Shown: positions 1-9,059 of the stretch, piece after piece
Layout of the letters: the number at the start of each line of letters is the position of its first letter
Position numbering within the stretch: the first letter of the stretch is position 1
Assembly: GCA_022241785.1 (NCBI GenBank)
Contig: JAKOMP010000014.1
Coordinates: 27,904 to 91,903 of the forward strand
Direction: 5' to 3'
DNA length: 64,000 nucleotides
DNA from: Cyanocohniella sp. LLY
GTDB taxonomy: Bacteria; Cyanobacteriota; Cyanobacteriia; Cyanobacteriales; Nostocaceae
Program-made: the position numbers and the translations under genes
The notes under the pieces: generated by a model
What the model was told of the DNA's origin: nothing
Seen by the model: only the letters and a program-made list of their open reading frames with translations
Databases searched by the model: none

Positions 1-119
1 TCGGCTGGGGTGACGACAACACCAAGCAGTTCTATATGATCCATCGTCAACAGCAGCATAGTTGCTAAATAATCATCTACACCGCCATCGTGATCCATGA
101 ATACGAGTTGTTTTGACAT
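1..119 (-). CDS. Nucleoside hydrolase, N-terminal part only
   Basis: The first 39 codons of a gene that runs off the left edge. They translate to MSKQLVFMDHDGGVDDYLAT and onward, carrying the aspartate cluster (DHDGGVDD) that holds calcium and the ribose in the inosine-uridine nucleoside hydrolase family. These enzymes split nucleosides into base and ribose. The gene is divergent from a cytosine deaminase only 17 bases away, so the two could share a control region and act together in nucleoside and base salvage. The family call rests on the N-terminal motif alone; substrate preference cannot be read from it. Confidence 0.75.
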   Translation of the reverse strand, partial: MSKQLVFMDHDGGVDDYLATMLLLTMDHIELLGVVVTPA

Positions 120-136
120 ATCAGGAGAATTAACAA

Positions 137-568
137 ATGGATGAATTTATGGAAGCTGCGATCGCCCAAGCAAAACAAGGTAGAAAAGAAGGTGGCATTC
201 CCATCGGTTCTATTCTTGTCAAGGATGGCAAAATCATCGGTAAAGGACACAACAAGCGTGTACAAGACGATGATCCTGTCACCCATGCGGAAATAGATTG
301 TCTCCGCAACGCTGGGAGAGTTGGTAGCTATAGAGGTACAACCTTATATTCAACCTTAATGCCGTGCTATTTGTGCGCTGGGGCTGTAGTGCAATTTGGC
401 ATTAAAAAAGTCATCGCCGGCGAATCGAGAACTTTTCCCGGTGCTAAAGAGTTTATGGTATCCCACGGAGTGGAAGTAATTGATCTAAATCTGGATGAAT
501 GCGAACAAATGATGAGTGAATTTATTGAAACCAATCCCGAACTTTGGAATGAAGATATTGGCAAGTAG
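137..568 (+). CDS. Cytosine deaminase (yeast FCY1-like zinc deaminase)
   Basis: A 143-residue enzyme of the CDA fold, predicted to hydrolyse cytosine to uracil and ammonia in the cytoplasm. The zinc site is complete: His50 and the proton shuttle Glu52 in HAEIDC, and Cys77/Cys80 in PCYLC. The C-terminal LWNEDIG segment places Trp137 and Asp140 where yeast cytosine deaminase has its base-binding Trp and Asp, which favours free cytosine over tRNA adenosine (TadA) or guanine as substrate. An AGGAG ribosome site lies 10 bases before the ATG. It is divergent from a nucleoside hydrolase, which fits a pyrimidine salvage pair. Family is well supported; substrate is inferred from the yeast-type C-terminus. 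Confidence 0.85.
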   Translation: MDEFMEAAIAQAKQGRKEGGIPIGSILVKDGKIIGKGHNKRVQDDDPVTHAEIDCLRNAGRVGSYRGTTLYSTLMPCYLCAGAVVQFGIKKVIAGESRTFPGAKEFMVSHGVEVIDLNLDECEQMMSEFIETNPELWNEDIGK

Positions 569-594
569 CAATTGCGGCATACTTGGTGTCGATG

Positions 595-680
595 AGTACA
601 TAATGGCAGGCAAGATGCCTACCCTACAAGATTTACAATATGTAAGTCTGTATTTCATTTATTTGCAAAACGCTGTATCA
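595..680. repeat. Dispersed intergenic repeat, short form
   Basis: This stretch, from AGTACATAATGGCAGGCAAG to CGCTGTATCA, recurs at 5537-5717 with the same outer parts but about 95 extra bases in the middle. It is non-coding and sits after the deaminase gene. Confidence 0.7.
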
Positions 681-728
681 CAAGGGAATAGGGAACAAGA
701 AAATTTCTCAAGAGTGCCAAATACCAAA

Positions 729-757
729 ATCCCCAACTTCTTGAAAAAGTCGGGGAT
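729..757. terminator. Hairpin between convergent genes
   Basis: ATCCCCAACTT pairs with AAGTCGGGGAT (one mismatch) around a short loop. It lies between the ends of the deaminase and der genes, which converge. No clear U-tract follows on either strand, so it is either a bidirectional terminator or one of the common Nostoc short palindromes. Confidence 0.45.
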
Positions 758-783
758 CTGGATCATCAGTATATGATTATTGT

Positions 784-2148
784 TTATTTAACGCGAGTCG
801 CTCTATTTGCACTACCAACTTCCATATCCCTGACTTTTTTACTGCGCCAGAGTAAACGCATGGGTGTGCCTTTAAATCCTAATTGTTTGCGGAATTGCCT
901 TTCAATGTAGCGGCGGTAGTTATCATTGAAGCGTTTGGCTTCGTTGACGAATAGGGCGATTGTTGGTGGTTGGATACCTACTTGAGTACCATAATAAATT
1001 TTGCCCTGACGACCACCCCGCGATGCTGGCGGTGAATGCCAACTCACTGCGTCTGTGAGGACTTCGTTGACTACAGATGTGCTGACACGGCGTTTATGTG
1101 ACTCAGCAGCTTGATTCACCAATTCTAAAATCTTTTCTACACGTTTACCGGTGGAGGCACTGACAAAGATAGTTTCTGCCCATTCGGTAAAGTGTAACCG
1201 GGATTCTAAAGTTTTTTCGTAGTCGTAGATGGTGTAAGAGTCTTTCTCTACAGCATCCCACTTATTGACGACGATAATACAAGCTCGACCTTCATCGATA
1301 ATCCGCCCAGCTAATTTTTGGTCTTGGTCGGTAACGCCGTCTAGGGCATCTATGACCAATAACACCACATCGGCGCGGCGAATAGCTTTGAAGGCGCGGT
1401 TAATGCTAAAAAATTCTGTGCCGTAGTCTATTTGTTTCTTTCTACGAATACCGGCGGTGTCAATTAAGCGGTAAATTTGCTCATTTCGTTCTATGACGGT
1501 ATCAATGGCATCACGGGTGGTGCCAGAAATTGGGCTGACAATTGCCCTCTCTTCGCCAACGAAAGCATTTAATAGACTGGATTTACCGACATTGGGGCGG
1601 CCGACAATGGCAACTTTAATTTCGTTAGTTTCCGGTACTTCTGTGACGATGGGGATGTGATTAATTAACTCGTCGAGTAATTCACCAGTACCACTGCCAT
1701 GAATGGCGGAGATGGGGAAAGGTTCACCTAATCCCAATACCCAAAATTCAGAAGATTGAATTGCACCTTGTTCGGGAGATTCACATTTATTCACCGCCAG
1801 CAAGACGGGAACGGGTTGTTGGCGTAACCATGTGGCAATTTCTTGATCAGCCGCATTAGGGCCTGTTTGACCATCAACAACAAAAATAGCAGCGCTGGCT
1901 TCTTTGAGTGCCGTTAAGGCCTGTTGACGAATCAGGGGCAAAAATTCGGTATCGTCGTCAAATACTAAACCACCTGTATCGACCACGAGAAATTCTCTGT
2001 CGCACCAGTAAGCTGGCATGTAAGTGCGATCGCGTGTTACACCCGGTTCATCGTGGACGATCGCCGTTTGTTCCCCGGCGAGGCGATTAACCAGGGTTGA
2101 TTTGCCCACATTCGGGCGTCCGATAATAGCAACAATTGGCAGTCCCAT
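784..2148 (-). CDS. der: Ribosome-assembly GTPase Der (EngA)
   Basis: An essential GTPase with two tandem G domains that helps mature the 50S ribosomal subunit. Both P-loops are perfect GRPNVGKS copies, the first near the N-terminus and the second near residue 190, and each domain has its DTAG/DTGG switch and NKxD motif (VNKCE in the first, VNKWD in the second). The KH-like C-terminal domain ends in a basic tail. The reading frame is open eight codons further upstream (to 2172), but family members start at [17 protein letters not shown], so the ATG at 2148 is preferred. Length is normal for the family. It is transcribed alone, with the phosphoesterase diverging from it. Confidence 0.95.
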   Translation of the reverse strand: MGLPIVAIIGRPNVGKSTLVNRLAGEQTAIVHDEPGVTRDRTYMPAYWCDREFLVVDTGGLVFDDDTEFLPLIRQQALTALKEASAAIFVVDGQTGPNAADQEIATWLRQQPVPVLLAVNKCESPEQGAIQSSEFWVLGLGEPFPISAIHGSGTGELLDELINHIPIVTEVPETNEIKVAIVGRPNVGKSSLLNAFVGEERAIVSPISGTTRDAIDTVIERNEQIYRLIDTAGIRRKKQIDYGTEFFSINRAFKAIRRADVVLLVIDALDGVTDQDQKLAGRIIDEGRACIIVVNKWDAVEKDSYTIYDYEKTLESRLHFTEWAETIFVSASTGKRVEKILELVNQAAESHKRRVSTSVVNEVLTDAVSWHSPPASRGGRQGKIYYGTQVGIQPPTIALFVNEAKRFNDNYRRYIERQFRKQLGFKGTPMRLLWRSKKVRDMEVGSANRATRVK

Positions 2149-2306
2149 AAAACCAGGGTGAGTGAGAGACACAGTATATCATGTCTCTCTATTTTAGCGA
2201 CTTTAAATTATTTATTTAATTTTTTCGCTCCCATACTGATTCACTGCCAAATTTAAAGAAATATCATAACGGAGAACCTGGCAGTCACGTCGAAGGAGCT
2301 TGTGCC

Positions 2307-3167
2307 TTGATCAATCGTAAGTGGCTAAAAAAAGCCAGTCGTTTAACTTTTCGATGTGTAAGATGGTGCTTACTGTTAGGCTGTTGCACCTTATTATACG
2401 CCAAGTTGATTGAACCCAATTGGATTGAGATCAATTCTTTGCAATTAACGTTACCTCACTTAGCTAAGGAATTTAACGGTTATCGCATTGTCCAAATTAG
2501 CGATATTCACCGAGATCAATGGATGAATCCCCAGCGGTTACGGCGTGTTGTGCGGTTAGTCAATCAACAATCACCAGATTTGGTAGCAATTACAGGTGAT
2601 TTAATTACTCGTGATTCGCCGCAGTTAATTCTTTCCTTGGGTTCTACTTTGAGTGGATTAACCCCTAAAGATGCCACTGTGGCGACATTAGGCAATCATG
2701 ATCATGAAAACAACGTGTCGGCAATTCTCCGGGTTCTAGAACAAAATGGGATAGTCCATCTATGTAATGAAGTTTACACCTTGAAACGTGGTTCCGCGTT
2801 GTTAAATATTGCTGGTGTAGATGATGTAGGTGCGGGTAAAGCCCGTTTAGATTTGGTGTTAAAGCAGTTACCTCAACAAGGTGCAGCAGTTTTATTAGCA
2901 CATGAACCAGATTTTGCCAAGACTAGTGCGACTACTGGGCGGTTTGATTTGCAATTATCTGGACATTCTCACGGTGGCCAGGTGCGTTTACCTGTGTTGA
3001 AGCCGCCGATTTTGCCACCTTGGGGTAAAAAGTATTATTTAGGAAGTTATCAGGTGGGTAATATGCAGTTGTATACTAACCGTGGTTTAGGTATGACGGG
3101 AATGCATATACGACTATTTGCTAGACCTGAAATTACGGTGTTTACTTTGGTGGCGCCTGCTTTGTAG
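2307..3167 (+). CDS. Membrane-anchored metallophosphoesterase (YaeI-like)
   Basis: A 286-residue calcineurin-like phosphoesterase. A hydrophobic segment at about residues 18-34 would anchor it in the membrane, with the catalytic domain behind it. The dinuclear metal site is visible: Asp66 and His68 (SDIHRD), GD at 97-98, GNHDH at 129-133 and the final GHSHGGQ. The gene begins with TTG, chosen because AAGGAG lies nine bases upstream and no ATG or GTG is open nearby. Relatives such as YaeI act on lipid-linked phosphates; the substrate here is unknown. Confidence 0.85.
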   Translation: MINRKWLKKASRLTFRCVRWCLLLGCCTLLYAKLIEPNWIEINSLQLTLPHLAKEFNGYRIVQISDIHRDQWMNPQRLRRVVRLVNQQSPDLVAITGDLITRDSPQLILSLGSTLSGLTPKDATVATLGNHDHENNVSAILRVLEQNGIVHLCNEVYTLKRGSALLNIAGVDDVGAGKARLDLVLKQLPQQGAAVLLAHEPDFAKTSATTGRFDLQLSGHSHGGQVRLPVLKPPILPPWGKKYYLGSYQVGNMQLYTNRGLGMTGMHIRLFARPEITVFTLVAPAL

Positions 3168-3237
3168 TAGTTATATTAAGGGTGATGGGGTGATGAAAAC
3201 AAAAGATTTTGGTATTAGCCTAAATTCTTCTCCCTAT

Positions 3238-3274
3238 CCCCTTGTCCCCTTGTCACCTTGTCACCTTGTCCCCT
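3238..3274. repeat. Short tandem repeat, 8-base unit
   Basis: Four copies of an eight-base unit (CCCCTTGT twice, CACCTTGT twice) and a partial fifth. This is the short tandemly repeated DNA typical of heterocystous cyanobacteria. It lies 30 bases before the oxidoreductase start. Confidence 0.8.
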
Positions 3275-3304
3275 GATTAGCCTTTGTTGTTTCTAGGTAA
3301 AGTT

Positions 3305-5521
3305 ATGAGTACTGACAAAACACCAGATGTAGGCGGAGGAATACCTGTAATTAAATATTGGGCAGAAAAGACCATATCTGCAAATGGTGTCCAGGTTTGG
3401 CAGAAATTATTGCATAAAAGTGCTTGTCTTTCTTGCGCGTGGGGAACTGGTGGACAAAAGGGGGGTTTTGTCAATGAAGATGGTGAAGTGTTACAGCGCT
3501 GTGCTAAGAGTGTAGAAGCGATCGCCTCGGAATTACAAGCTGCTACTTGTTTTGAACAGCAGTATACTTTGGCACAGTTGCAGGCATTAAATTCTCAGTC
3601 AGCGAATAATTTAGGTAGGTTGAGTCATCCTGTGATTTTACGGGCTGGTAGTTCCCGTTATGAAAGAATTTCTTGGGATGAAGTGTATCAAATTGCTAAG
3701 ACAGCGCTGAAAAAACCACCAGAGAAAATTGCTTCTTATAGTTCTGGTAGGTCATCGAATGAAGCGGCATTTTTGTTACAATTGATGATGCGATCGCTTG
3801 ATTCCAATAACTTAGCTGATTGTTCAGATTTGTGTCATGCAGCTTCGACGGTGGGATTAAAGCAGATGTTTGGTTCTGGGACTTCGATGGTGAGTTTGGA
3901 AAGTCTCAAACAAGCTGATTGCGTAGTTTTAATAGGTTCTAACGCCCCAGCCAATCATCCCCGGTTAATGAACGAATTGATTAAGTTACGGGAACGGGGC
4001 GGGAAGGTGATAGTTGTCAACCCGACTGTAGAAGTTGGTTTAGTCAGATTTGCTTCCCCAGCATATCCTATTAAATCCATGCTGGCTGGTGGTTCGGAAA
4101 TTTCTTCGCTATATCTGCAACCAATTCCCGGTAGCGATGTGGCTTTATTTGTGGGTATCCAGAAAGCGTTAATTGAGCAAAATTTAATTAAACCAGATTT
4201 TCTGCGATCGCATACCGAAAACTGGGAAGCAATTCTGCAACACGCCCAAACCACTCCTTGGGAAGTCATCACTGCAACTTGTGGGATTTCCCAGGACGAA
4301 ATTCACGCCGCCGCCCAGATAATTGGTACATCTACAGGTGTCGTATTTGCTTGGGCAATGGGAGTGACTCAGCAAGCCAATGGTGTGGATAATATTCATA
4401 GTATTGCCAATACTGCTTTGTTGACGGGAAATGCCGGCAAACCAGGTGCAGGAACTATGCCAATTCGCGGACATTCCAACGTCCAAGGATTTGGTTCGAT
4501 GGGTGTCACCATCAACTTAAAAAAAGAAATTCAGCAAGCTTTAGAAAAACTGTTGCAACGTCCCCTCAGTCGCACTCCAGGCTATGATACCAGGGCTTTA
4601 ATTACGGCTGCGGATCAGGGAGAAGTGGACACCTTGATTTGTTTGGGGGGAAATCTTTATGCAGCCAACCCTGATTTAAACCAAGCAAAACGCGCTTTGG
4701 GACAAATTGAAACTATATTTTATGTTGCAACTAAACCAAATCTCGGACATTTTCATGGTTTAGCCAAGCAAAATACAATTATTCTGCCTGTATTTACTCG
4801 TTTTGAAAATCCTCACAAAACCACTACAGAATCGGGGAACAATTTTGTGCGGTTGAATGATGGGGGGAAAACTCATTTACAAGATGCTGAGTTGATTTCT
4901 GAAGTTGAATTAATTGTAGAATTTGCCCATCGAGTTTTAGGTGATTCTCCGATAAATTGGCGAAAGTTGCTAGATACTAGATATGTGCGGGAATTGATTG
5001 GTCAGACAATTCCTGGTTATGAAAAGATTGCCAATATTGATAATATTGGGGAAGAATTTACGATTTCAGGACGGATTTTTGTTGAGCCGAAATTTGCCAC
5101 ACCTACAGGTAAAGCAAAGATGTTTGTTACTGATTTACCTAACTTGAATTTACCTAATAAAACATATTTTGGAGTTAGTGAAGATACGCGAGGTATTATT
5201 TTAATTTTAGGTACAGCTAGAAGTTATTCGCAACATAATACCGTTGTGTATAAAGATGGTGATTATTACCGAGGAATGCCGCATCGTCATTGTATTTTGA
5301 TGAATCATCAAGATGTGAAACAAGCAGGTTTTCAGGAACATCAACGGGTAACAGTTCAAGGTGATGCAGGTAAGTTAGAAAATGTAGAAATTATTTGCGG
5401 CGATATTCGTGCTGGTGCGGCAATGATGTTTTATCCCGAAGTTAATGTGATTTTTCACGCCAATATTGACCTGCATTCTGGTACGCCTGCTTATAAGAGA
5501 GTACCAGTTTTTGTTTATTAA
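3305..5521 (+). CDS. Molybdopterin oxidoreductase, FdhF/YdeP family
   Basis: About 738 residues of the formate-dehydrogenase-like alpha subunit family that binds bis-MGD. The N-terminus has a CLSCAWG motif followed by a cofactor-binding body with GHSNVQGFGS and other conserved glycine motifs, and a C-terminal molydopterin dinucleotide-binding beta-barrel with NHQDVK near the end. The frame is open seven codons earlier, but the ATG at 3305 (MSTDKTPDVGG) matches the usual family start and has AGG a few bases upstream. Proteins of this branch lack the N-terminal iron-sulfur domain of true formate dehydrogenases, and no partner subunit or fdhD lies nearby. The real substrate is unknown. Confidence 0.85.
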   Translation: MSTDKTPDVGGGIPVIKYWAEKTISANGVQVWQKLLHKSACLSCAWGTGGQKGGFVNEDGEVLQRCAKSVEAIASELQAATCFEQQYTLAQLQALNSQSANNLGRLSHPVILRAGSSRYERISWDEVYQIAKTALKKPPEKIASYSSGRSSNEAAFLLQLMMRSLDSNNLADCSDLCHAASTVGLKQMFGSGTSMVSLESLKQADCVVLIGSNAPANHPRLMNELIKLRERGGKVIVVNPTVEVGLVRFASPAYPIKSMLAGGSEISSLYLQPIPGSDVALFVGIQKALIEQNLIKPDFLRSHTENWEAILQHAQTTPWEVITATCGISQDEIHAAAQIIGTSTGVVFAWAMGVTQQANGVDNIHSIANTALLTGNAGKPGAGTMPIRGHSNVQGFGSMGVTINLKKEIQQALEKLLQRPLSRTPGYDTRALITAADQGEVDTLICLGGNLYAANPDLNQAKRALGQIETIFYVATKPNLGHFHGLAKQNTIILPVFTRFENPHKTTTESGNNFVRLNDGGKTHLQDAELISEVELIVEFAHRVLGDSPINWRKLLDTRYVRELIGQTIPGYEKIANIDNIGEEFTISGRIFVEPKFATPTGKAKMFVTDLPNLNLPNKTYFGVSEDTRGIILILGTARSYSQHNTVVYKDGDYYRGMPHRHCILMNHQDVKQAGFQEHQRVTVQGDAGKLENVEIICGDIRAGAAMMFYPEVNVIFHANIDLHSGTPAYKRVPVFVY

Positions 5522-5862
5522 ATTAATATAAAAAACAGTACATAATGGCAGGCAAGACTTGTACTGAGCAGTTCGGCAGGCTCACTGTATCACTTGCCGT
5601 AAAGTCCTGAAGGGCATAGCTGCGCTTACCGCGTAGCGTCTTGTAGAGAAGTATGCCTACCCTAGAAAATTTACAATATATAAGTCTGTATTTTCTTCAC
5701 TTACAAAACGCTGTATTAGTGAAAAATGTAGAAGCAAATAAGGGGATAAGGCTGAAAACCTGGCATTTATAGCGGTAGCCACAATTTTTAGGATATTTCT
5801 TTGTTCCCCGTTCCCTATTCCCTACCCCCACAAAAAAGACTTTTTCAACCAGTCTCAGATAA
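5522..5862. other. Gene-free interval with a long repeat copy
   Basis: Between the convergent oxidoreductase and aldo/keto reductase genes. Most of it is the long form of the dispersed repeat listed separately, followed by pyrimidine-rich CCCTATTCCCTA-type filler. No open frame or RNA gene was seen. Confidence 0.6.
5537..5717. repeat. Dispersed intergenic repeat, long form with inner insert
   Basis: Outer parts match the repeat at 595-680. About 95 bases (roughly 5558-5652) are inserted after GGCAGGCAAG. The insert includes GCGTAGCGTC-type sequence and CTCACTGTATCAC, words that recur elsewhere in the window (for example near 40640). It looks like a repeat nested in a repeat. Confidence 0.65.
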
Positions 5863-6975
5863 TTAAGATCCGCCTGCGCCTGCTGAGTGAATCAGTACAT
5901 TTGTTTGGTAGCTACTCGGCTTAGTTCCTACCGTTACGCCACCGTGAATCATACCTTGTAGTTCCGAACTAAAGAAACTGTAGGGAAACTGTGATTCAGG
6001 ACGACTGATAATTTCTAGACGATGAGTGAGTTCACTGGGAATATCAAAATCAAGTGCTTGCAAATTATCTTCTAATTGAGACTGTTTAGTAGCACCGATA
6101 ATCACTGAGGCAATCCCAGGGCGATTAACTGTCCAGTTGACTGCAACTTGAGCCATACTACGTCCAATTTCTTGTGCTATGGTTTCTAACTCAGCGACAA
6201 TTTTCCAGTTGCGATCGCTAAATTTCTGAAACGCTGGATTAGATACTCCTTGAACTGTTTCTAATCTACCTTCGCCTGTAAATCCACCTTCACTCGGCTT
6301 ATATTTGCCGCTAAGAAGACCACTAGCTAAAGAACTCCACACCATTGTACCCATACCCAGTTCTAAACCCAAAGGAATAAATTCTCTCTCGATGTTACGC
6401 TCAATCAAAGAGTATTCGAGTTGCAAAGTACAAAGTGGTTCGTAATTGCGCCATTCAGCTATAGTTTGCGCCCGTGCTGCATACCAACTTGGTGTATCGC
6501 TAAATCCGATGTGTCTGACTTTACCCGCACGTACTAAATCATCCAGTGTCCGCATGACTTCTTCTACAGGAGTAATCATATCCCAAGTATGAAGAATGTA
6601 GAGGTCAATATAATCAGTTCCCAACCTACGTAGTGAACCTTCCACCGCCCGCATTATATTTTTACGTCCATTTCCGCCAGCATTGGGATTACCTGGTTCG
6701 GCATTATAAGTAAACTTAGTAGCAATAATGATGCGATCGCGTAGGTGGCGTTCTGTGATAAATTTACCTAACCAAGTTTCACTGGTACCATTGGTATATA
6801 AATCTGCTGAGTCAATAAAGTTACCTCCGGCATCAACGTAGGTATTAAACATTTGCTGTGCAGTGGTTTCATCGCTTCCCCAACCCCATTCAGTCCCAAA
6901 AGTCATAGTACCCAAGGCGAGACGGCTAACACGTAGTCCAGAACGTCCGAGAGTGTAATAAGTATTGACAGACAT
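5863..6975 (-). CDS. Aldo/keto reductase (NADPH-dependent)
   Basis: A 370-residue TIM-barrel oxidoreductase of the AKR superfamily. The tetrad residues are visible: Asp and Tyr in DSADLYTNG, Lys in IIATKF, and His in LYILHTWD. The C-terminal half has the NADPH site (SVIIGATKQSQL). Three methionines occur at the start (MMMSVNTYYTLG); the third, at 6975, is chosen but the difference is trivial. It is a single gene converging on the molybdopterin oxidoreductase. Substrate is not predictable. Confidence 0.9.
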   Translation of the reverse strand: MSVNTYYTLGRSGLRVSRLALGTMTFGTEWGWGSDETTAQQMFNTYVDAGGNFIDSADLYTNGTSETWLGKFITERHLRDRIIIATKFTYNAEPGNPNAGGNGRKNIMRAVEGSLRRLGTDYIDLYILHTWDMITPVEEVMRTLDDLVRAGKVRHIGFSDTPSWYAARAQTIAEWRNYEPLCTLQLEYSLIERNIEREFIPLGLELGMGTMVWSSLASGLLSGKYKPSEGGFTGEGRLETVQGVSNPAFQKFSDRNWKIVAELETIAQEIGRSMAQVAVNWTVNRPGIASVIIGATKQSQLEDNLQALDFDIPSELTHRLEIISRPESQFPYSFFSSELQGMIHGGVTVGTKPSSYQTNVLIHSAGAGGS

Positions 6976-7185
6976 CATCACTCCTGAATTTGTGTTGATT
7001 AAGTATAATTTAAAGAATCTATCTCAATAACTCACGCTCAATGCCGACGCAGTTATATCAAAATCATCCCGTATTTAGGGCATGAATTTAAAAGTTATTT
7101 TTAATCTGCTGATGGCAGAGAATCTTGTCAGTAAAGTTTTTGGTATGCTAACGCAAGATTTTACTACGAGACAGTGAAATTGAAA

Positions 7186-7902
7186 ATGGGCAAGAAAAAA
7201 TCTCTCAATGCAAAACGACTCACAAAAAACCAGGTTCAAGAACTAGTAGAATCTGAGGGGAAGCTGCATAAAGAATTTACAGAGTGTTTTGAGGAGACTT
7301 ATAGTAATGGATGCAAAAATCAACCTCTAGTTTATGAGCTATCAAATGATAGATTTTTATTTATTTTTGATCCCAAAGAAAGCTTAATACCCGGCAAAGG
7401 CGATATTTACTCCAAAGAATATTTTTTACGCATGATTCAATGGACACAGAAAGTAAGAGAAGACTATGCTAATGGTCGTGGTAATTCTGTAGCTCATTGG
7501 CTATATTATTCAAAATATAAAGTGCAGCTTGTTAATAATATTGATAAATTAAACGATGATTTGAAAATGTGTTTAGACATTGCAAACGATCAGCTAGACT
7601 TTTCTTACAAAAGTTTAGATATTTTATCTAGTAAAGCTGAAGATTATGAACTGGAAAAAATTCAAGCTGAGTTGTATGACAATTTAGTCGCATATGTGGG
7701 AGAGGTTATGCGGCGTAGAGTAAAAGGTAATTGGGTTGTTAGAGAAGATTATCCAGGTTGTGAATATCCTTTTATTGGTGTGAATCAGGGTATGCTAATG
7801 CCTATTAATGTTGTCTGGCAAGAGTTATCTGGGCTTGAATCAATGAATTTACGCAAAGAAGCTGCTAATGAAGTACGACGCTTTTCACTCAGGTATGGGT
7901 AG
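7186..7902 (+). CDS. Hypothetical protein
   Basis: A protein of about 238 residues whose family I do not recognise. It starts with a lysine-rich segment (MGKKKSLNAKR). The middle is rich in charged helices and the last 60 residues hold a YVGEVMRRR...NWVVRED...P segment resembling the tail of some small immunity-like proteins; that likeness is only an impression. The frame also opens at a GTG at 7174, but neither start has a strong ribosome site. It stands alone and is more AT-rich than its neighbours. Confidence 0.55.
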   Translation: MGKKKSLNAKRLTKNQVQELVESEGKLHKEFTECFEETYSNGCKNQPLVYELSNDRFLFIFDPKESLIPGKGDIYSKEYFLRMIQWTQKVREDYANGRGNSVAHWLYYSKYKVQLVNNIDKLNDDLKMCLDIANDQLDFSYKSLDILSSKAEDYELEKIQAELYDNLVAYVGEVMRRRVKGNWVVREDYPGCEYPFIGVNQGMLMPINVVWQELSGLESMNLRKEAANEVRRFSLRYG

Positions 7903-8054
7903 ATATGCGGCGTAACAACTATGGAATCAGTGACGCAAAAACGAATATTTAGGTAATCCTAATGAACAATATTGAAGTTATTGGTAATAAGTTGTTTAGC
8001 AGATTTTTCCCTAAATACTGCTAATTTTTAGTGCCAACAAGCAGGAATTATTTA

Positions 8055-8360
8055 TTAAAAGAAAGCTTCTACATTGTGGCGGTAGGCAATTAAAGCGTGA
8101 TTACCCTGCTCCTCTTTCACTGACAAAAAGATAGCATCAGATAATTCTAGTGAAACAATAATCTTAATTTCAATGTTGGTGTTGTAACCTGCTAAGTCTG
8201 ACAAGCGTCTTCCATGTCCGCCCTCACCTTGTACTTGACTAATGGTATAACCGCTGACATCGTAGGTTTTTAATAATTTAACAATCCGGTCTTTAAGTAC
8301 TGTTTCACAAATGATAGTGATGAGGACAGCAGGTTCAACAGGAAAAGATAAGTCTGTCAT
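8055..8360 (-). CDS. PII-like signalling protein (SbtB-like fold)
   Basis: About 101 residues predicted to fold as a small ferredoxin-like PII trimer subunit. The pattern LITIICETVLKDRIVKLLK, then GYTISQVQGEGGHGRR, then a strand-rich NIEIKIIV segment matches SbtB and related PII-like proteins, with the GGHGRR region standing at the T-loop. The cysteine-containing C-terminal loop of true SbtB is absent, and no bicarbonate transporter lies next to it. The frame is open to 8402, but that part overlaps the terminator of the upstream gene, so MTDLSFPVEP at 8360 is the better start. The ligand is unknown. Confidence 0.7.
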   Translation of the reverse strand: MTDLSFPVEPAVLITIICETVLKDRIVKLLKTYDVSGYTISQVQGEGGHGRRLSDLAGYNTNIEIKIIVSLELSDAIFLSVKEEQGNHALIAYRHNVEAFF

Positions 8361-8400
8361 AGACAACTCCAAAAAGTAAGTTTTTACAACTCTAAATACC

Positions 8401-8429
8401 AAAAAGGCTCAAGCATTTTTGCCTGAGCC
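8401..8429 (-). terminator. Intrinsic terminator of the RNA-binding protein gene
   Basis: On the minus strand GGCTCAGGC pairs with GCTTGAGCC around an A-rich loop and is followed by TTTTT. It lies just after the RNA-binding protein gene and before the PII-like gene, so the two are probably separate units. Confidence 0.8.
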
Positions 8430-8492
8430 ACTGCAAAATAAGATGAATTTACTAGATCAATAAATTAGCGCAAACAGCTCAATTTATCAAAC

Positions 8493-8810
8493 TTAGTAGC
8501 GGTTGCGTGAACCACCGTATCCACCGCCGCGGTTAGCACCACCGCCACCACCAAAGGAACCTCTTTCTTCTCTGGGTTTAGCCTTATTGACTTTCAGGTC
8601 ACGACCCATCCACTCTGCACCATTTAGGGCATCAATGGCAGCTGTTTCTTCATCGTCTGTACCCATTTCTACGAAACCAAAGCCGCGTAAACGTCCTGTT
8701 TCACGGTCGGTAGGTAGCTGAACACGCTTAACAGAACCATATTCTGCAAACACGGCATTAAGTGTATCTTCTGTAACGTCGTAAGAAAGATTGCCTACGT
8801 AAACTGACAT
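8493..8810 (-). CDS. rbp: Glycine-rich RNA-binding protein (RRM, Rbp family)
   Basis: A 105-residue protein with one RNA recognition motif and a glycine-rich tail. RNP2 is VYVGNLSY at residues 3-10 and RNP1 is RGFGFVEM near residue 45; the tail is a run of GGGG and GGYGG blocks ending NRY. Cyanobacterial Rbp proteins bind single-stranded RNA and several are induced by cold. The intergenic gap of about 250 bases upstream leaves room for a leader. A strong intrinsic terminator follows it. No rpsU gene, often the partner of such genes, is adjacent. Confidence 0.92.
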   Translation of the reverse strand: MSVYVGNLSYDVTEDTLNAVFAEYGSVKRVQLPTDRETGRLRGFGFVEMGTDDEETAAIDALNGAEWMGRDLKVNKAKPREERGSFGGGGGANRGGGYGGSRNRY

Positions 8811-9059
8811 AGATTGTCTCCGAAATTGTAAATATGTAGAGATTTAGATTTCGGAGAAAAATTTGTAAATACCAAAAACGCAAAAGCTGTCAATACTAAA
8901 AACAAATGCTGTTAACCGATCTAACTCTCATCACCAATTATGGCATAGCAAATAACTTTTAGGGAGGAAATGGCAAAAGTGTTATATAAATTAATATAAA
9001 CAATTGCAGCTAGGTCAGTATACTGAGAAATTAATTTTGACTACATTAAATGTATTGAC

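Noticed and set aside
516-776. Plus-strand frame overlapping the deaminase end
   Set aside because: It is made of the deaminase tail in another frame, a dispersed repeat and a hairpin; no protein-like composition.
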